From: CBDDFQ01 sp965227035
GTDB lineage: Bacteria > Pseudomonadota > Gammaproteobacteria > Burkholderiales > Burkholderiaceae_C
Reading direction: 5' to 3'
Length of the DNA stretch: 64,000 bases
Assembly (NCBI GenBank): GCA_965227035.1
Contig: OZ245724.1
Coordinates: forward strand, 620,001 to 684,000
Shown: positions 45,966-54,270 of the stretch, in pieces
How positions within the stretch are numbered: the stretch's first letter is position 1
Layout of the letters: every line of letters starts with the position of its first letter
Program-made: the position numbers and the translations under genes
The notes under the pieces: model-generated
What the model was told of the DNA's origin: nothing
Database searches by the model: none
Seen by the model: only the letters and a program-made list of their open reading frames with translations

Positions 45966-46880
45966 CTAGAGTTTGCCCAGCAATAAATATTCCATCAGCG
46001 CCTTCTGTGCGTGCATCCGGTTTTCGGCCTCGTCCCACACGACCGACTGAGGGCCGTCGATCACGTCGGCTTCGACTTCCTCACCCCGGTGTGCAGGCAG
46101 GCAGTGCATGAACAGTGCATCCGGTTTGGCGGCACGCATCATGTCGGTGTCCACGCACCAATCTGCGAAGGCCTTCTTGCGCTCTTCGTTCTCGGCTTCG
46201 AATCCCATGCTGGTCCACACGTCTGTGGTCACCAGATCGGCCCCTGCACAGGCTTCCATCGGATCCTTGAAGACTTTGTAGCTATCGGAGGAGCGGATGC
46301 CGGCCACCGACTGGTCGACTTCGTAGCCGTTCGGCGTACTCACATGGACCTTGAAGCCGAGGATTTCGCTCGCCTGCAGCCAGGTGTTGGCCATGTTGTT
46401 GCCGTCGCCTACCCAGGCAACGGTCTTGCCCTTGATAGAGCCGCGATGCTCGATGTAGGTGAAGATGTCCGCGAGGATTTGGCACGGGTGAAACTCGTTG
46501 GTCAGACCGTTGATGACCGGCACTCTGGAATGCGCGGCGAAGCGATCGATCTTGTCCTGGCCGAAGGTGCGGATCATCACGATATCGACCATGCGGCTGA
46601 TCACCTTGGCGCTGTCTTCGATGGGTTCGGCACGACCCAGCTGGCTGTCGCCGGTGGTCAGATGAACCACGCTGCCGCCCATCTGGTACATGCCCGCCTC
46701 GAAGCTCACGCGAGTGCGAGTCGATGCTTTCTCGAAGATCATCGCCAGCGTGCGATCGACCAGCGGATGATGTTTTTCGTACGCCTTGAACTTCTTTTTG
46801 ATCAGCGCCGCGCGCGCGAACAGGTACTCGTACTCGTCGGCAGTCAGATCGGAAAACTGAAGGTAATGCCTGATCGTCAT
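45966..46880 (-). CDS. argF: Ornithine carbamoyltransferase
   Basis: A 304-residue arginine-synthesis enzyme. Carbamoyl-phosphate binding is shown by FEKASTRTRVSFEAGMYQMG and FHPCQILADIFTYIE; ornithine binding by MHCLPAHRGEEVEADVIDG. The argD stop overlaps its start by four bases, and argG, which often follows in Burkholderiales, is replaced here by kynA. Confidence 0.96.
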   Translation of the reverse strand: MTIRHYLQFSDLTADEYEYLFARAALIKKKFKAYEKHHPLVDRTLAMIFEKASTRTRVSFEAGMYQMGGSVVHLTTGDSQLGRAEPIEDSAKVISRMVDIVMIRTFGQDKIDRFAAHSRVPVINGLTNEFHPCQILADIFTYIEHRGSIKGKTVAWVGDGNNMANTWLQASEILGFKVHVSTPNGYEVDQSVAGIRSSDSYKVFKDPMEACAGADLVTTDVWTSMGFEAENEERKKAFADWCVDTDMMRAAKPDALFMHCLPAHRGEEVEADVIDGPQSVVWDEAENRMHAQKALMEYLLLGKL

Positions 46881-48091
46881 GCAGCTTCCTGAAGAAATGT
46901 TTTCAAGAGCGGCGCAAGGATTCCCACCAGCTCGTCGGCTTCGGCGGTGGTCATGATGAGCGGCGGCACCAGGCGAATCACGGTATCGGCGGTCACGCTG
47001 ATGAATAGTCCGGCATCGGCAGCGCGCTGCACCAGTGCGCCGCAGGGAACCGTCAGGTCTATACCTAGCATGAGCCCGTGTCCGCGAATTTCTTTCACGC
47101 CCTTGGGCTTGCCCATGAGCGATGCGAATTCCCTCTCGAACGCGGCCTTCATGTGCTCACCGACCTTCGCCGCGTTTTCCAGCAGCTTGTCCTCTTCCAT
47201 GATCTTGATGGTTTCCAGACCCGCGCGCGACGCCAGTGGATTGCCGCCGAAAGTCGTGCCGTGATTGCCCGGCTGGAAAATGTTCGCGGCCTTAGGTCCC
47301 GCGACCACAGCGCCGATCGGCATGCCCGATCCCAGGCCCTTGGCCAGCGGCATCACGTCAGGCTTGATTCCCGCCCATTGATGCGCGAACCACTTGCCGG
47401 TGCGCCCCATGCCGCACTGCACTTCGTCGATCATCATCAGCCAGTCCTGCTCGTCGCAGAGCTTGCGAACCTGCTGCAGGTAATCGATGCGCATCGGGTT
47501 CACGCCGCCTTCGCCCTGAATGGTTTCGAAGAACACCGCGACCACGTTCTTGTTGCCGACGGTGGCTTTCTTCAGTGCCTCGATGTCGTTCAGCGGAACG
47601 CGGATGAATCCTTCCACCAGCGGGCCGAATCCTTTTTGCACCTTCGCGTTACCGGTTGCGCTCAAGGTGGCAATCGATCGACCATGAAACGCTTTTTCGT
47701 AGACCACGATTTCTGGCTTTTCGATGCCCTTGTCGTGGCCGAACTTGCGAGCGAGCTTGAGCGCCGCTTCGTTGGCTTCAAGTCCGCTGCTGCAGAAAAA
47801 CACGTTGGTCAGCCCCGACAGTTCGACCAGTTTGGCCGCGAGCGCTTCCTGGTCGGGGTAGTGGAAATAGTTGGAGCCGTGAATGATCTTGCCCAGCTGA
47901 TCCTGCATGGCCGGCACGAACTTCGGATGGTTGTGCCCAAGGGTGTTGACCGCGATTCCGCCCAGGCCGTCAAGATAGGACTTGCCGTTCACATCCCAAA
48001 CGCGGCATCCTTGACCATGCGACAGTGCAATCGGCAAACGGCCGTAGGTGTTCATGGTGTGCGGCGAAGATGCCTCGATGTTTGCGGTCAT
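46877..48091 (-). CDS. argD: Acetylornithine aminotransferase
   Basis: A 404-residue class III PLP aminotransferase converting N-acetylglutamate semialdehyde to N-acetylornithine. The PLP lysine is in MPLAKGLGSGMPIGAVV and the cofactor-binding Asp in LMMIDEVQCGMGRTG; FFCSSGLEANEAALKLARK is the phosphate loop. Such enzymes often also serve as succinyldiaminopimelate aminotransferase. It is the first gene of the argD-argF pair, with a leader of about 160 bases after the palindrome at 48253. Confidence 0.92.
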   Translation of the reverse strand: MTANIEASSPHTMNTYGRLPIALSHGQGCRVWDVNGKSYLDGLGGIAVNTLGHNHPKFVPAMQDQLGKIIHGSNYFHYPDQEALAAKLVELSGLTNVFFCSSGLEANEAALKLARKFGHDKGIEKPEIVVYEKAFHGRSIATLSATGNAKVQKGFGPLVEGFIRVPLNDIEALKKATVGNKNVVAVFFETIQGEGGVNPMRIDYLQQVRKLCDEQDWLMMIDEVQCGMGRTGKWFAHQWAGIKPDVMPLAKGLGSGMPIGAVVAGPKAANIFQPGNHGTTFGGNPLASRAGLETIKIMEEDKLLENAAKVGEHMKAAFEREFASLMGKPKGVKEIRGHGLMLGIDLTVPCGALVQRAADAGLFISVTADTVIRLVPPLIMTTAEADELVGILAPLLKTFLQEAA

Positions 48092-48252
48092 AAATGTCTT
48101 TCTCGCGTGCTAAAAAGTGTGGGTAACTGGTCAATGACTACTCTGAGTCCGATGAGGAATTCTAGGCGCAGGTGCCATGCCACTTTGGTGACAATTACGC
48201 ATTACAGCGATGACAGGGCCGTGGCTTCCACCCGCTCCAGCCTCGAATCCAG

Positions 48253-48264
48253 TCTTATATAAGA
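48253..48264. promoter_or_regulatory. Second copy of the 12-bp palindrome TCTTATATAAGA
   Basis: It lies between divergent argD and DUF3579, 34 bases before the latter. On the minus strand a TTCAGA-17-TATATA promoter for argD would place the -10 inside the palindrome. The same 12-mer forms the spacer of the putative gntR promoter at 35284-35295, which makes this a candidate site for that regulator. Confidence 0.45.
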
Positions 48265-48298
48265 TAGACTACTTTTGATCTGAAAGCGCCCCAATCCG

Positions 48299-48619
48299 AT
48301 GGTTTCGCCTCCCGCCAAAGAAGTCTTCATCCAGGGCGTCACCCAGGACGGAAAGACGTTTCGCCCCAGCGACTGGGCCGAGCGACTTGCGGGTGTCATG
48401 AGCCAGTTTCGTCCGGGCGGCCCGCAACGCGGAAGCCATCTCGGCTACTCGCCCTGGTGCGTCCCCAACATCATCAATAACGTGAAATGCGTGGTGGTTC
48501 ACACCGACCTCCGCACCGCAGAACCTATGGCCTGGGACTTCGTCATGGCGTTCGCCAAGGACAACAACCTGCAGGTCGTCGACGCCTGTCTGGTGCCCGA
48601 ACCGCCCAAGAGCGTCTGA
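48299..48619 (+). CDS. DUF3579 family protein
   Basis: A 106-residue soluble protein matching the small DUF3579 family of betaproteobacteria (EVFIQGVTQDGKTFRPSDWA near the start, HLGYSPWCVPNIINNVKCVV mid-protein). Its function is unknown. In many Burkholderiales this gene stands upstream of and divergent from argD, as here, so the neighbourhood is conserved. Confidence 0.82.
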   Translation: MVSPPAKEVFIQGVTQDGKTFRPSDWAERLAGVMSQFRPGGPQRGSHLGYSPWCVPNIINNVKCVVVHTDLRTAEPMAWDFVMAFAKDNNLQVVDACLVPEPPKSV

Positions 48620-48657
48620 TCTGCCGACTGGTCTTTCCAGCAAAATCTTTCGGAAAC

Positions 48658-48687
48658 AAAAAAGCCGTCTTGCGACGGCTCTCTGCT
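48658..48687. terminator. Terminator between DUF3579 and rpsT (convergent)
   Basis: AGCCGTC (48663-48669) and GACGGCT (48674-48680) form a short stem. On the minus strand it is followed by a run of T residues, so it is a good rpsT terminator; on the plus strand the following CTCTGCTTTT is weaker. Confidence 0.7.
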
Positions 48688-48719
48688 TTTCTTTGCTGAC
48701 AGCGCACCGTTACAAACGG

Positions 48720-48770
48720 CGGGAGATATACATCATCGAATATCTCCCGGGCTGTACCTCTTACGAGGTA
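48720..48770 (-). other. Two hairpins in the rpsT 3' region
   Basis: CGGGAGATAT (48720-48729) pairs perfectly with ATATCTCCCG (48740-48749), and TACCTC (48755-48760) pairs with GAGGTA (48765-48770). They lie between the rpsT stop and its terminator on the minus strand. They may stabilise the mRNA or mark a 3'-UTR-derived RNA. Confidence 0.4.
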
Positions 48771-48774
48771 TGAA

Positions 48775-49077
48775 TCAAGCTGCGGCTGTTGCCAGCGCCT
48801 TGACTTTGGTCGACAGGCGGCTCTTGTCGCGAGCTGCCTTGTTTTTGTGGAAGATGCCTTTGTCGGCGACGATGTCGACGATGGATTGCATCTTGGTGAA
48901 GGCTTCCGAAGCCTTCGTTTTGTCGCCAGCCAGAACAGCCTTTTCGACGTTCTTGACCGCGGTACGGTATTTGGAGCGGAGCGAGGTGTTCGCTGCGTTG
49001 ATTTTGACGTCTTGACGGACGCGTTTACGGCCCGACGCCAGGCGCGGGTTCTTTTTCTTGGGTTTAGCGGATGCCAT
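48775..49077 (-). CDS. rpsT: Small ribosomal subunit protein S20
   Basis: A 100-residue basic protein that binds 16S rRNA early in 30S assembly. The N-terminal MASAKPKKKNPRLASGRKRVRQ differs from the usual start only in small insertions, and FHKNKAARDKSRLSTKVKAL is the family C-terminal helix. It is slightly longer than the E. coli protein. Its promoter carries the same motif as the rpsP and rplS promoters and is divergent from murJ. Confidence 0.96.
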   Translation of the reverse strand: MASAKPKKKNPRLASGRKRVRQDVKINAANTSLRSKYRTAVKNVEKAVLAGDKTKASEAFTKMQSIVDIVADKGIFHKNKAARDKSRLSTKVKALATAAA

Positions 49078-49110
49078 ATTTAAGTTCCTTGGAGTCTGAG
49101 GATGATGTCA

Positions 49111-49128
49111 GCAAAGCCCGCGATTATA
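49111..49128 (-). promoter_or_regulatory. rpsT promoter core with shared start-region motif
   Basis: On the minus strand TATAATCGCGGGCTTTGC begins with a perfect -10 hexamer and matches the 18-base segments at rpsP and rplS (TATAATCRNRGGCTTTKC). No good -35 is visible at the expected distance. It lies about 34 bases before the rpsT start, and its upstream part runs up to the murJ GTG. Confidence 0.6.
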
Positions 49129-49150
49129 GCAACCGACTAAACTCGCCCGC

Positions 49151-50716
49151 GTGAGTCTATTTAAAGCCGCCTCGACCGTATCTCTCCTGACCCTTGCTTC
49201 CCGTATTACGGGCCTGGTCAGAGAACTCCTGATTGCCGCCACGTTCGGGGCCAGTTCGGTCACCGACGCTTTCAACGTGGCGTTCCGCATTCCCAACCTT
49301 TTCCGCCGATTGTTCGCCGAGGGAGCATTCAGCCAGGCGTTCGTGCCGGTTCTGGCGCACACCAAGCAAAAACACGGCGACGATGCAACCCGAATCATGA
49401 TCCACCGGGTCGCCACGATCCTGGTCTGGGTGCTGCTTCTGGTTTGTATTGCAGGCGTTCTGGCCGCTCCCTGGCTGGTCTGGGCCATGGCGAGCGGACT
49501 CAAGCAGACGCCCGACGGATTCGATGCTGCGGTCTATCTGACACGCTGGATGTTCCCCTATATCGGCTTCATGTCGCTGGTGGCGTTTTCTGCGGGAATT
49601 CTTAATACCTGGAAGAAATTCGCGATTCCGGCCTTCACGCCGGTTCTTCTGAACGTCGCCATGATTTTCGCCGCGTGGATTCTGGCTCCGATTTTCCGCA
49701 GGCATGGCATCGAGCCGGTTTACGCCCTGGGCGTGGGTGTGCTGGCTGGCGGCGTTCTCCAGCTGGCAATTCAGATTCCCGCGCTTGCCCGACTAGGTTT
49801 GCTGCCAAGAATCGGCGTCACGGTGCGGGCTCTTCGCGAATCCTGGTCCGACCCGTCAACCCGAAACATTGCCCGCCTCATGCTGCCAGCGCTGCTCGGC
49901 GTGAGCGTTGCGCAGATTTCCCTTCTCATCAATACGCAGATCGCCTCGCACTTGGCGCCCGGAAGCGTGAGCTGGCTGAGCTATGCCGACCGCCTGATGG
50001 AGTTTCCGACAGCGATGTTGGGGGTCGCTCTCGGCGTCGTGCTGATGCCGCAACTGGCGGCCGCGAAAGCGGCAGACGATCCTGCCCGTTATTCCTCGAT
50101 GCTCGACTGGGGCCTGCGCCTGGTCGTTCTTCTGTCGATTCCCAGTGCCGTCGGCCTTCTGACCTTTGCCAAACCGCTCGTCGCCACGCTCTACAACTAC
50201 GGCGCTTTCACGGGGCAGGACGTGCAGCAGACGACCTGGGCGCTCATGGGATACGGCGTCGGATTGGTCGGTCTGGTGGCGATCAAGGTGCTGGCGCCCG
50301 GCTTCTACGCGAGCCAGGACATCCGCACCCCGGTAAAAATCGCGATCGCGGTGCTCGTGATCACGCAGGCGCTCAACTACCTGTTCGTTCCGAGGTTTCA
50401 GCACGCCGGGCTGGCGCTGGCCATCGGCATAGGCGCGCTGATCAATTCGCTCTGGCTTCTGATCGGCCTGATGCGACGCGGAAGCTTCAAACCGCTGCCC
50501 GGCTGGGGCAAGTTTCTGCTGCAGATCGTCGCAGCGAGTGCTCTCCTGGCAATTTTCCTCATGTGGGCGGCAAGCTCATTCGATTGGATTGCCTTGCGCG
50601 CCAACACCCTCGGACGCGTCGGTTTGCTGGCTGCAGTCATGGGTGGAGGCGCAGCTATTTATTTCGCAGCTTTATGGGCAGCCGGCGTCAAAGTTTCACG
50701 ATTGCTTCGTCATTGA
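49151..50716 (+). CDS. murJ: Lipid II flippase MurJ
   Basis: A 521-residue membrane protein with about 14 hydrophobic segments. The N-terminal LLTLASRITGLVRELLIAATFGASSVTDAF and FRIPNLFRRLFAEGAFSQAFVPV (each read in parts) are the MurJ/MviN signature with the functionally important Arg residues. It moves lipid II across the inner membrane for peptidoglycan synthesis. GTG start at 49151, just upstream of which is the divergent rpsT promoter. The rpsT-murJ pairing is common in beta- and gammaproteobacteria. Confidence 0.95.
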   Translation: MSLFKAASTVSLLTLASRITGLVRELLIAATFGASSVTDAFNVAFRIPNLFRRLFAEGAFSQAFVPVLAHTKQKHGDDATRIMIHRVATILVWVLLLVCIAGVLAAPWLVWAMASGLKQTPDGFDAAVYLTRWMFPYIGFMSLVAFSAGILNTWKKFAIPAFTPVLLNVAMIFAAWILAPIFRRHGIEPVYALGVGVLAGGVLQLAIQIPALARLGLLPRIGVTVRALRESWSDPSTRNIARLMLPALLGVSVAQISLLINTQIASHLAPGSVSWLSYADRLMEFPTAMLGVALGVVLMPQLAAAKAADDPARYSSMLDWGLRLVVLLSIPSAVGLLTFAKPLVATLYNYGAFTGQDVQQTTWALMGYGVGLVGLVAIKVLAPGFYASQDIRTPVKIAIAVLVITQALNYLFVPRFQHAGLALAIGIGALINSLWLLIGLMRRGSFKPLPGWGKFLLQIVAASALLAIFLMWAASSFDWIALRANTLGRVGLLAAVMGGGAAIYFAALWAAGVKVSRLLRH

Positions 50717-50763
50717 TCTGTAAACAGGGTTGACGCCTTGCCGGGGGTCGCTTAAAAACCATC

Positions 50764-51609
50764 ATGCAGTTGCGTTTTGCGGTTCCTACCCCTCTGGACT
50801 ATTTTTCAACGCTCGTGCAGAGCGATGAGAATTTTCCGCTTCTCGAGGCGGCAGTCAGCATCGCGCAGGACGAATATCCCGATCTCGATATCCAGCAGGT
50901 GCTCGGCGACGTCGATCAGCTTCTAGCCCGCGTCAAACGCCGCTTTCCCGACGATGCTTCGGCACTCCACAAGCTTCGCGTCCTCAATCAATTCTTCTTC
51001 TCGGATCTGAATTTCGGCGGCAACGTCAACGATTACTACGATCCGGACAACAGCTATCTGAATGCAGTGCTGCGTACCCGCCGGGGTATCCCGATTTCGC
51101 TGGCGGTGCTCTGGATCGAGTTGGCCAACGGGCTGGGGCTACAGGCTCGCGGCGTGGGTTTCCCGGGGCACTTCATGGTGAAGGTGAACCTCCCGAGAGG
51201 GCAGGTGATCATCGATCCATTCACCGGCAGATCGCTGAGCAGGGAAGAACTTTCGGAGAGTCTGCAGGCACTTCGGCCGGAGGTGGCGACGGATGATCTG
51301 GAGGTGCCGGTCGGCCTGTATCTGCAGGCCGCCTCGCCGCGAGAAATCATTGCGCGAATGTTGCGCAACCTGAAGGAAATCTATCGCAGCCAGCAGGACT
51401 GGACTCGCTCGCTCTGGGTGCTCGATCGGCTGATTGTTCTACTGCCCGACGAATGGTCCGAGTACCGGGATCGCGGCCTGGCTCATGAGCGCCAGGGCAA
51501 CACCGACATGGCGGTGCGCGATCTGGAGCATTACTTGCTGCACGCCAGCGAAGGCGTCGACATTCGCGACATTGCAGGTCGACTCGCTGAATTAAGGCGA
51601 GCCGAGTAG
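50764..51609 (+). CDS. SirB1-family transglutaminase-like protein with TPR
   Basis: A 281-residue UPF0162/SirB1-type protein. The N-terminal transglutaminase-like domain includes FFFSDLNFGGNVNDYYDP, VLRTRRGIPISLAVLWIELA and GVGFPGHFMVKV; the C-terminal part has tetratricopeptide-like helices. The classical catalytic Cys of transglutaminases is not evident, so enzymatic activity is doubtful. It follows murJ by 47 bases on the same strand. Confidence 0.8.
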   Translation: MQLRFAVPTPLDYFSTLVQSDENFPLLEAAVSIAQDEYPDLDIQQVLGDVDQLLARVKRRFPDDASALHKLRVLNQFFFSDLNFGGNVNDYYDPDNSYLNAVLRTRRGIPISLAVLWIELANGLGLQARGVGFPGHFMVKVNLPRGQVIIDPFTGRSLSREELSESLQALRPEVATDDLEVPVGLYLQAASPREIIARMLRNLKEIYRSQQDWTRSLWVLDRLIVLLPDEWSEYRDRGLAHERQGNTDMAVRDLEHYLLHASEGVDIRDIAGRLAELRRAE

Positions 51610-51650
51610 CGTGACGATTTAGCTAACGGCCGCGTCAGCTCACTGCGGCA

Positions 51651-52694
51651 TTAGCTCACGGTGACCGCAGCGCCTTCGCCCCGGTTGCCGATCACACCGA
51701 TTTCAAAGACTTTTTCGCCAGCGGCTTCAAGCGTCTTCGCCGTGGCGGCAGCATTCGCTGCATCCACAACCACCACCATCCCGATGCCGTTGTTGAAAGT
51801 GCGATTCATCTCGTAATCGTCGATGCCGGCGACGTCCTGCAGCCATGCGAACAGCTCGGTGCGCGGCCAGCTGCCGGATTTGAGTTGCGCCGACATGCCT
51901 TCGGGCAAAACGCGAGGAATGTTCTCCAGCAGTCCGCCACCGGTAATGTGAGCCAATGCCTTGATCGGGTGAGCGGCGAGCGCTTGCAGGACCGGCTTCA
52001 CGTAAAGGTGAGTCGGCTCCATCACGGCTTCTCGGAACGGTTTGCCGTCGAGCGTCTCAGGTAATTTGTGCCCAGCGCGTTCGATCACCTTGCGAACCAG
52101 GCTAAAACCATTCGAGTGCACCCCAGCGGAAGCCAGTCCGAGAACGATGTCTCCCGGTTTCACGTCTTTGCCGGTCAGAATTTTCGATTTTTCGACTGCG
52201 CCGACCGCAAAACCGGCCAGATCGTATTCGCCGTCGGGGTACATGCCCGGCATTTCTGCAGTTTCGCCACCGATAAGCGCGCAACCCGACAGCTCGCATC
52301 CGCGGGCAATGCCGCCGACGACCGCAGCAGCGGTGTCGACATCGAGCTTGCCGCAGGCGAAATAGTCGAGGAAGAAGAGGGGTTCGGCGCCTTGCACCAA
52401 CACATCGTTCACGCTCATGGCCACCAGATCGATGCCGACCGTGTCGTGCATATTCCACTCGAAAGCCAGGCGGAGCTTGGTGCCTACGCCGTCTGTGCCG
52501 CTTACCAGCACCGGTTCCTTGTAGCGCTTGGGCACTTCGAACAGCGCACCGAATCCGCCGATTCCGGCCAGAACGCCTTCACGCATGGTCTTTTTGGCCA
52601 GCGGCTTGATTCGTTCGACTAGCGCATCACCAGCGTCGATATCGACTCCGGCGTCCTTGTAGCTGAGCGGGGTCTTGTTGGCGTTCTGCGTCAT
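51651..52694 (-). CDS. purM: Phosphoribosylformylglycinamidine cyclo-ligase
   Basis: A 347-residue purine-synthesis enzyme forming aminoimidazole ribonucleotide with ATP. LSYKDAGVDIDAGDALVERI, VSGTDGVGTKLRLAFE and GGETAEMPGMYPDGEYDLAG are diagnostic PurM motifs. It is divergent from hda, the usual betaproteobacterial arrangement. Confidence 0.97.
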   Translation of the reverse strand: MTQNANKTPLSYKDAGVDIDAGDALVERIKPLAKKTMREGVLAGIGGFGALFEVPKRYKEPVLVSGTDGVGTKLRLAFEWNMHDTVGIDLVAMSVNDVLVQGAEPLFFLDYFACGKLDVDTAAAVVGGIARGCELSGCALIGGETAEMPGMYPDGEYDLAGFAVGAVEKSKILTGKDVKPGDIVLGLASAGVHSNGFSLVRKVIERAGHKLPETLDGKPFREAVMEPTHLYVKPVLQALAAHPIKALAHITGGGLLENIPRVLPEGMSAQLKSGSWPRTELFAWLQDVAGIDDYEMNRTFNNGIGMVVVVDAANAAATAKTLEAAGEKVFEIGVIGNRGEGAAVTVS

Positions 52695-52866
52695 TGATCT
52701 GGCACTGGGTGAGGATTGAGAGATGTAAGCGGGCCGGTTGCGGCGTGGAAGTCGCGCGGCCCGATAGAATTTGATCGATTTTAAGGGCTGGTGAAGGCGC
52801 AGATTTATGCTCTCGTCTTTGTCGTCGATTTTTCACCCTCCGAATTCCCTTGCGGGACACACGCGC

Positions 52867-53559
52867 ATGAAGCAGATTGCGCTGGATATCGGCCTGGCAA
52901 CCGGGCCGACACTTGCCAGTTTTTTTCCGGGCCCCAACGAGCCCGCCCTCAAACACCTGGAGCTTTGGTGTTCGGGGAAAGGTGCGTCGAATCGCTCGCC
53001 GGTGCCCACCTATTTCTGGGGCAGCAGCGCAAGCGGAAAGACTCATTTGCTTGAAGCTGTGAGAGCCGCCCTCAAAGAGCAGGGCATGAGCCACGATTCC
53101 ATCGGCTGGATGGGTGCGAGCCAGCCCGAACCTGCCGCTTTCGACGAGCGCTGGACTGCGGTGGTGATGGACGACGTTCATCTGTACAGCGCGGTACAGC
53201 AGCACGCGGCTTTCAACTGGTTCGTGAACGCTCAGACGCATCAGCGCGCGGTGTTCGCTGCTGGCTTGTATCCGCCCGCCGATTTGAAGCTTCGCGAAGA
53301 TTTGCGCACTCGCCTGGGGTGGGGGCATGTTTTTGCGCTGCATGTATTGAGCGAGCCGGAACGCCGGGCGGTGCTTCGCCAGCAGGCCGACGCGCGAGGA
53401 ATTTTTCTGGGCGACGAAGTGATGGACTTCATGCTCACTCGATTCAGCCGCGATCTGGGCAGCCTCATGCATTTGCTCAATCAGCTGGACGTGTACGCGC
53501 TGCAGACCAAACGTGCGATCACGATTCCGCTTCTCAAATCCATGCTTGAAAACGAGTAG
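52867..53559 (+). CDS. hda: DnaA regulatory inactivator Hda
   Basis: A 230-residue AAA+ protein that, with the DNA-loaded sliding clamp, stimulates ATP hydrolysis by DnaA after initiation. Walker A is WGSSASGKTHLLEA and Walker B is VVMDDVHLY; the DnaA C-terminal DNA-binding domain is missing, which separates it from DnaA. The ATG at 52867 starts MKQIALDIGLATGPTLASF, with the N-terminal clamp-binding region; an upstream in-frame start at 52807 is less likely. Confidence 0.88.
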   Translation: MKQIALDIGLATGPTLASFFPGPNEPALKHLELWCSGKGASNRSPVPTYFWGSSASGKTHLLEAVRAALKEQGMSHDSIGWMGASQPEPAAFDERWTAVVMDDVHLYSAVQQHAAFNWFVNAQTHQRAVFAAGLYPPADLKLREDLRTRLGWGHVFALHVLSEPERRAVLRQQADARGIFLGDEVMDFMLTRFSRDLGSLMHLLNQLDVYALQTKRAITIPLLKSMLENE

Positions 53560-53565
53560 CGATCG

Positions 53566-54270
53566 ATGCAGCAAAAACAAGAAAAAAGCGGGCGCATGAA
53601 GTTGGCCTTGTTTGATCTGGATCACACGCTGCTTCCGATCGATTCCGACTATTCATGGGGTGTGTTCACCTCGAAGATCGGCTGGGTCGAGCCGGAGAGC
53701 TTCAACAAGCGCAACGACGAGTTCTACGAGCACTACAAGGCCGGCACGCTCGATATCAACGACTACGTTCGATTCGCGACCGACGCGGTGCGGATGCAGG
53801 GCGCGCAATCGGCGGCAATGGCGCATGCGCAGTTCATGAGCGAAGTGATCGAGCCGGCGCTGATGCCCAATGTTCATGAGCTGGTGGAAGCGCATCGCGA
53901 GCAGGGCGACCGGATCATCATCGTGACGGCCACCAACGAGTTCGTGACCGAGCCGATCGCGCGCATGTTCGATGCCGACGATCTGATCGCCGTACGACTC
54001 GAGCGCGATGCCGATGGCTGGATCACCGGCAATATCGACGGCGTGCCATCTGCCCGTGAAGGCAAGGTGACCCGAATGGAGCAGTGGCTGGCAGAGCACA
54101 ATCTCGGCTGGGGCGATGTCGAAACCACTTTTTATACCGATTCCATCAACGATCTGGCACTGCTGGAGAAGGTGGATCACCCGGTCGCGACCAATCCGGA
54201 CGACCGGCTTCGGGCCATAGCGACCTCCAGGGGCTGGCGCATACTGGACCTGTTCAAAAAAATTACATGA
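53566..54270 (+). CDS. HAD-superfamily phosphatase, subfamily IB (SerB-like)
   Basis: A 234-residue HAD hydrolase. Motif I is LALFDLDHTLLPIDSD, motif II is IIIVTATNEF, the conserved Lys lies in SAREGKVTRME, and motif IV is FYTDSINDLALLE. This subfamily IB includes phosphoserine- and histidinol-phosphate phosphatases; the substrate is unknown. An internal ATG at 53596 begins exactly at the HAD core and could be the true start. Its stop overlaps the pcnB start (ATGA), a pairing often seen in Burkholderiales. Confidence 0.85.
   Translation: MQQKQEKSGRMKLALFDLDHTLLPIDSDYSWGVFTSKIGWVEPESFNKRNDEFYEHYKAGTLDINDYVRFATDAVRMQGAQSAAMAHAQFMSEVIEPALMPNVHELVEAHREQGDRIIIVTATNEFVTEPIARMFDADDLIAVRLERDADGWITGNIDGVPSAREGKVTRMEQWLAEHNLGWGDVETTFYTDSINDLALLEKVDHPVATNPDDRLRAIATSRGWRILDLFKKIT

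Noticed and set aside
48092..48298. ArgR boxes before argD
   Set aside because: Nothing resembling the TNTGAATWWWWATTCANA operator was seen; the only notable dyad is TCTTATATAAGA.
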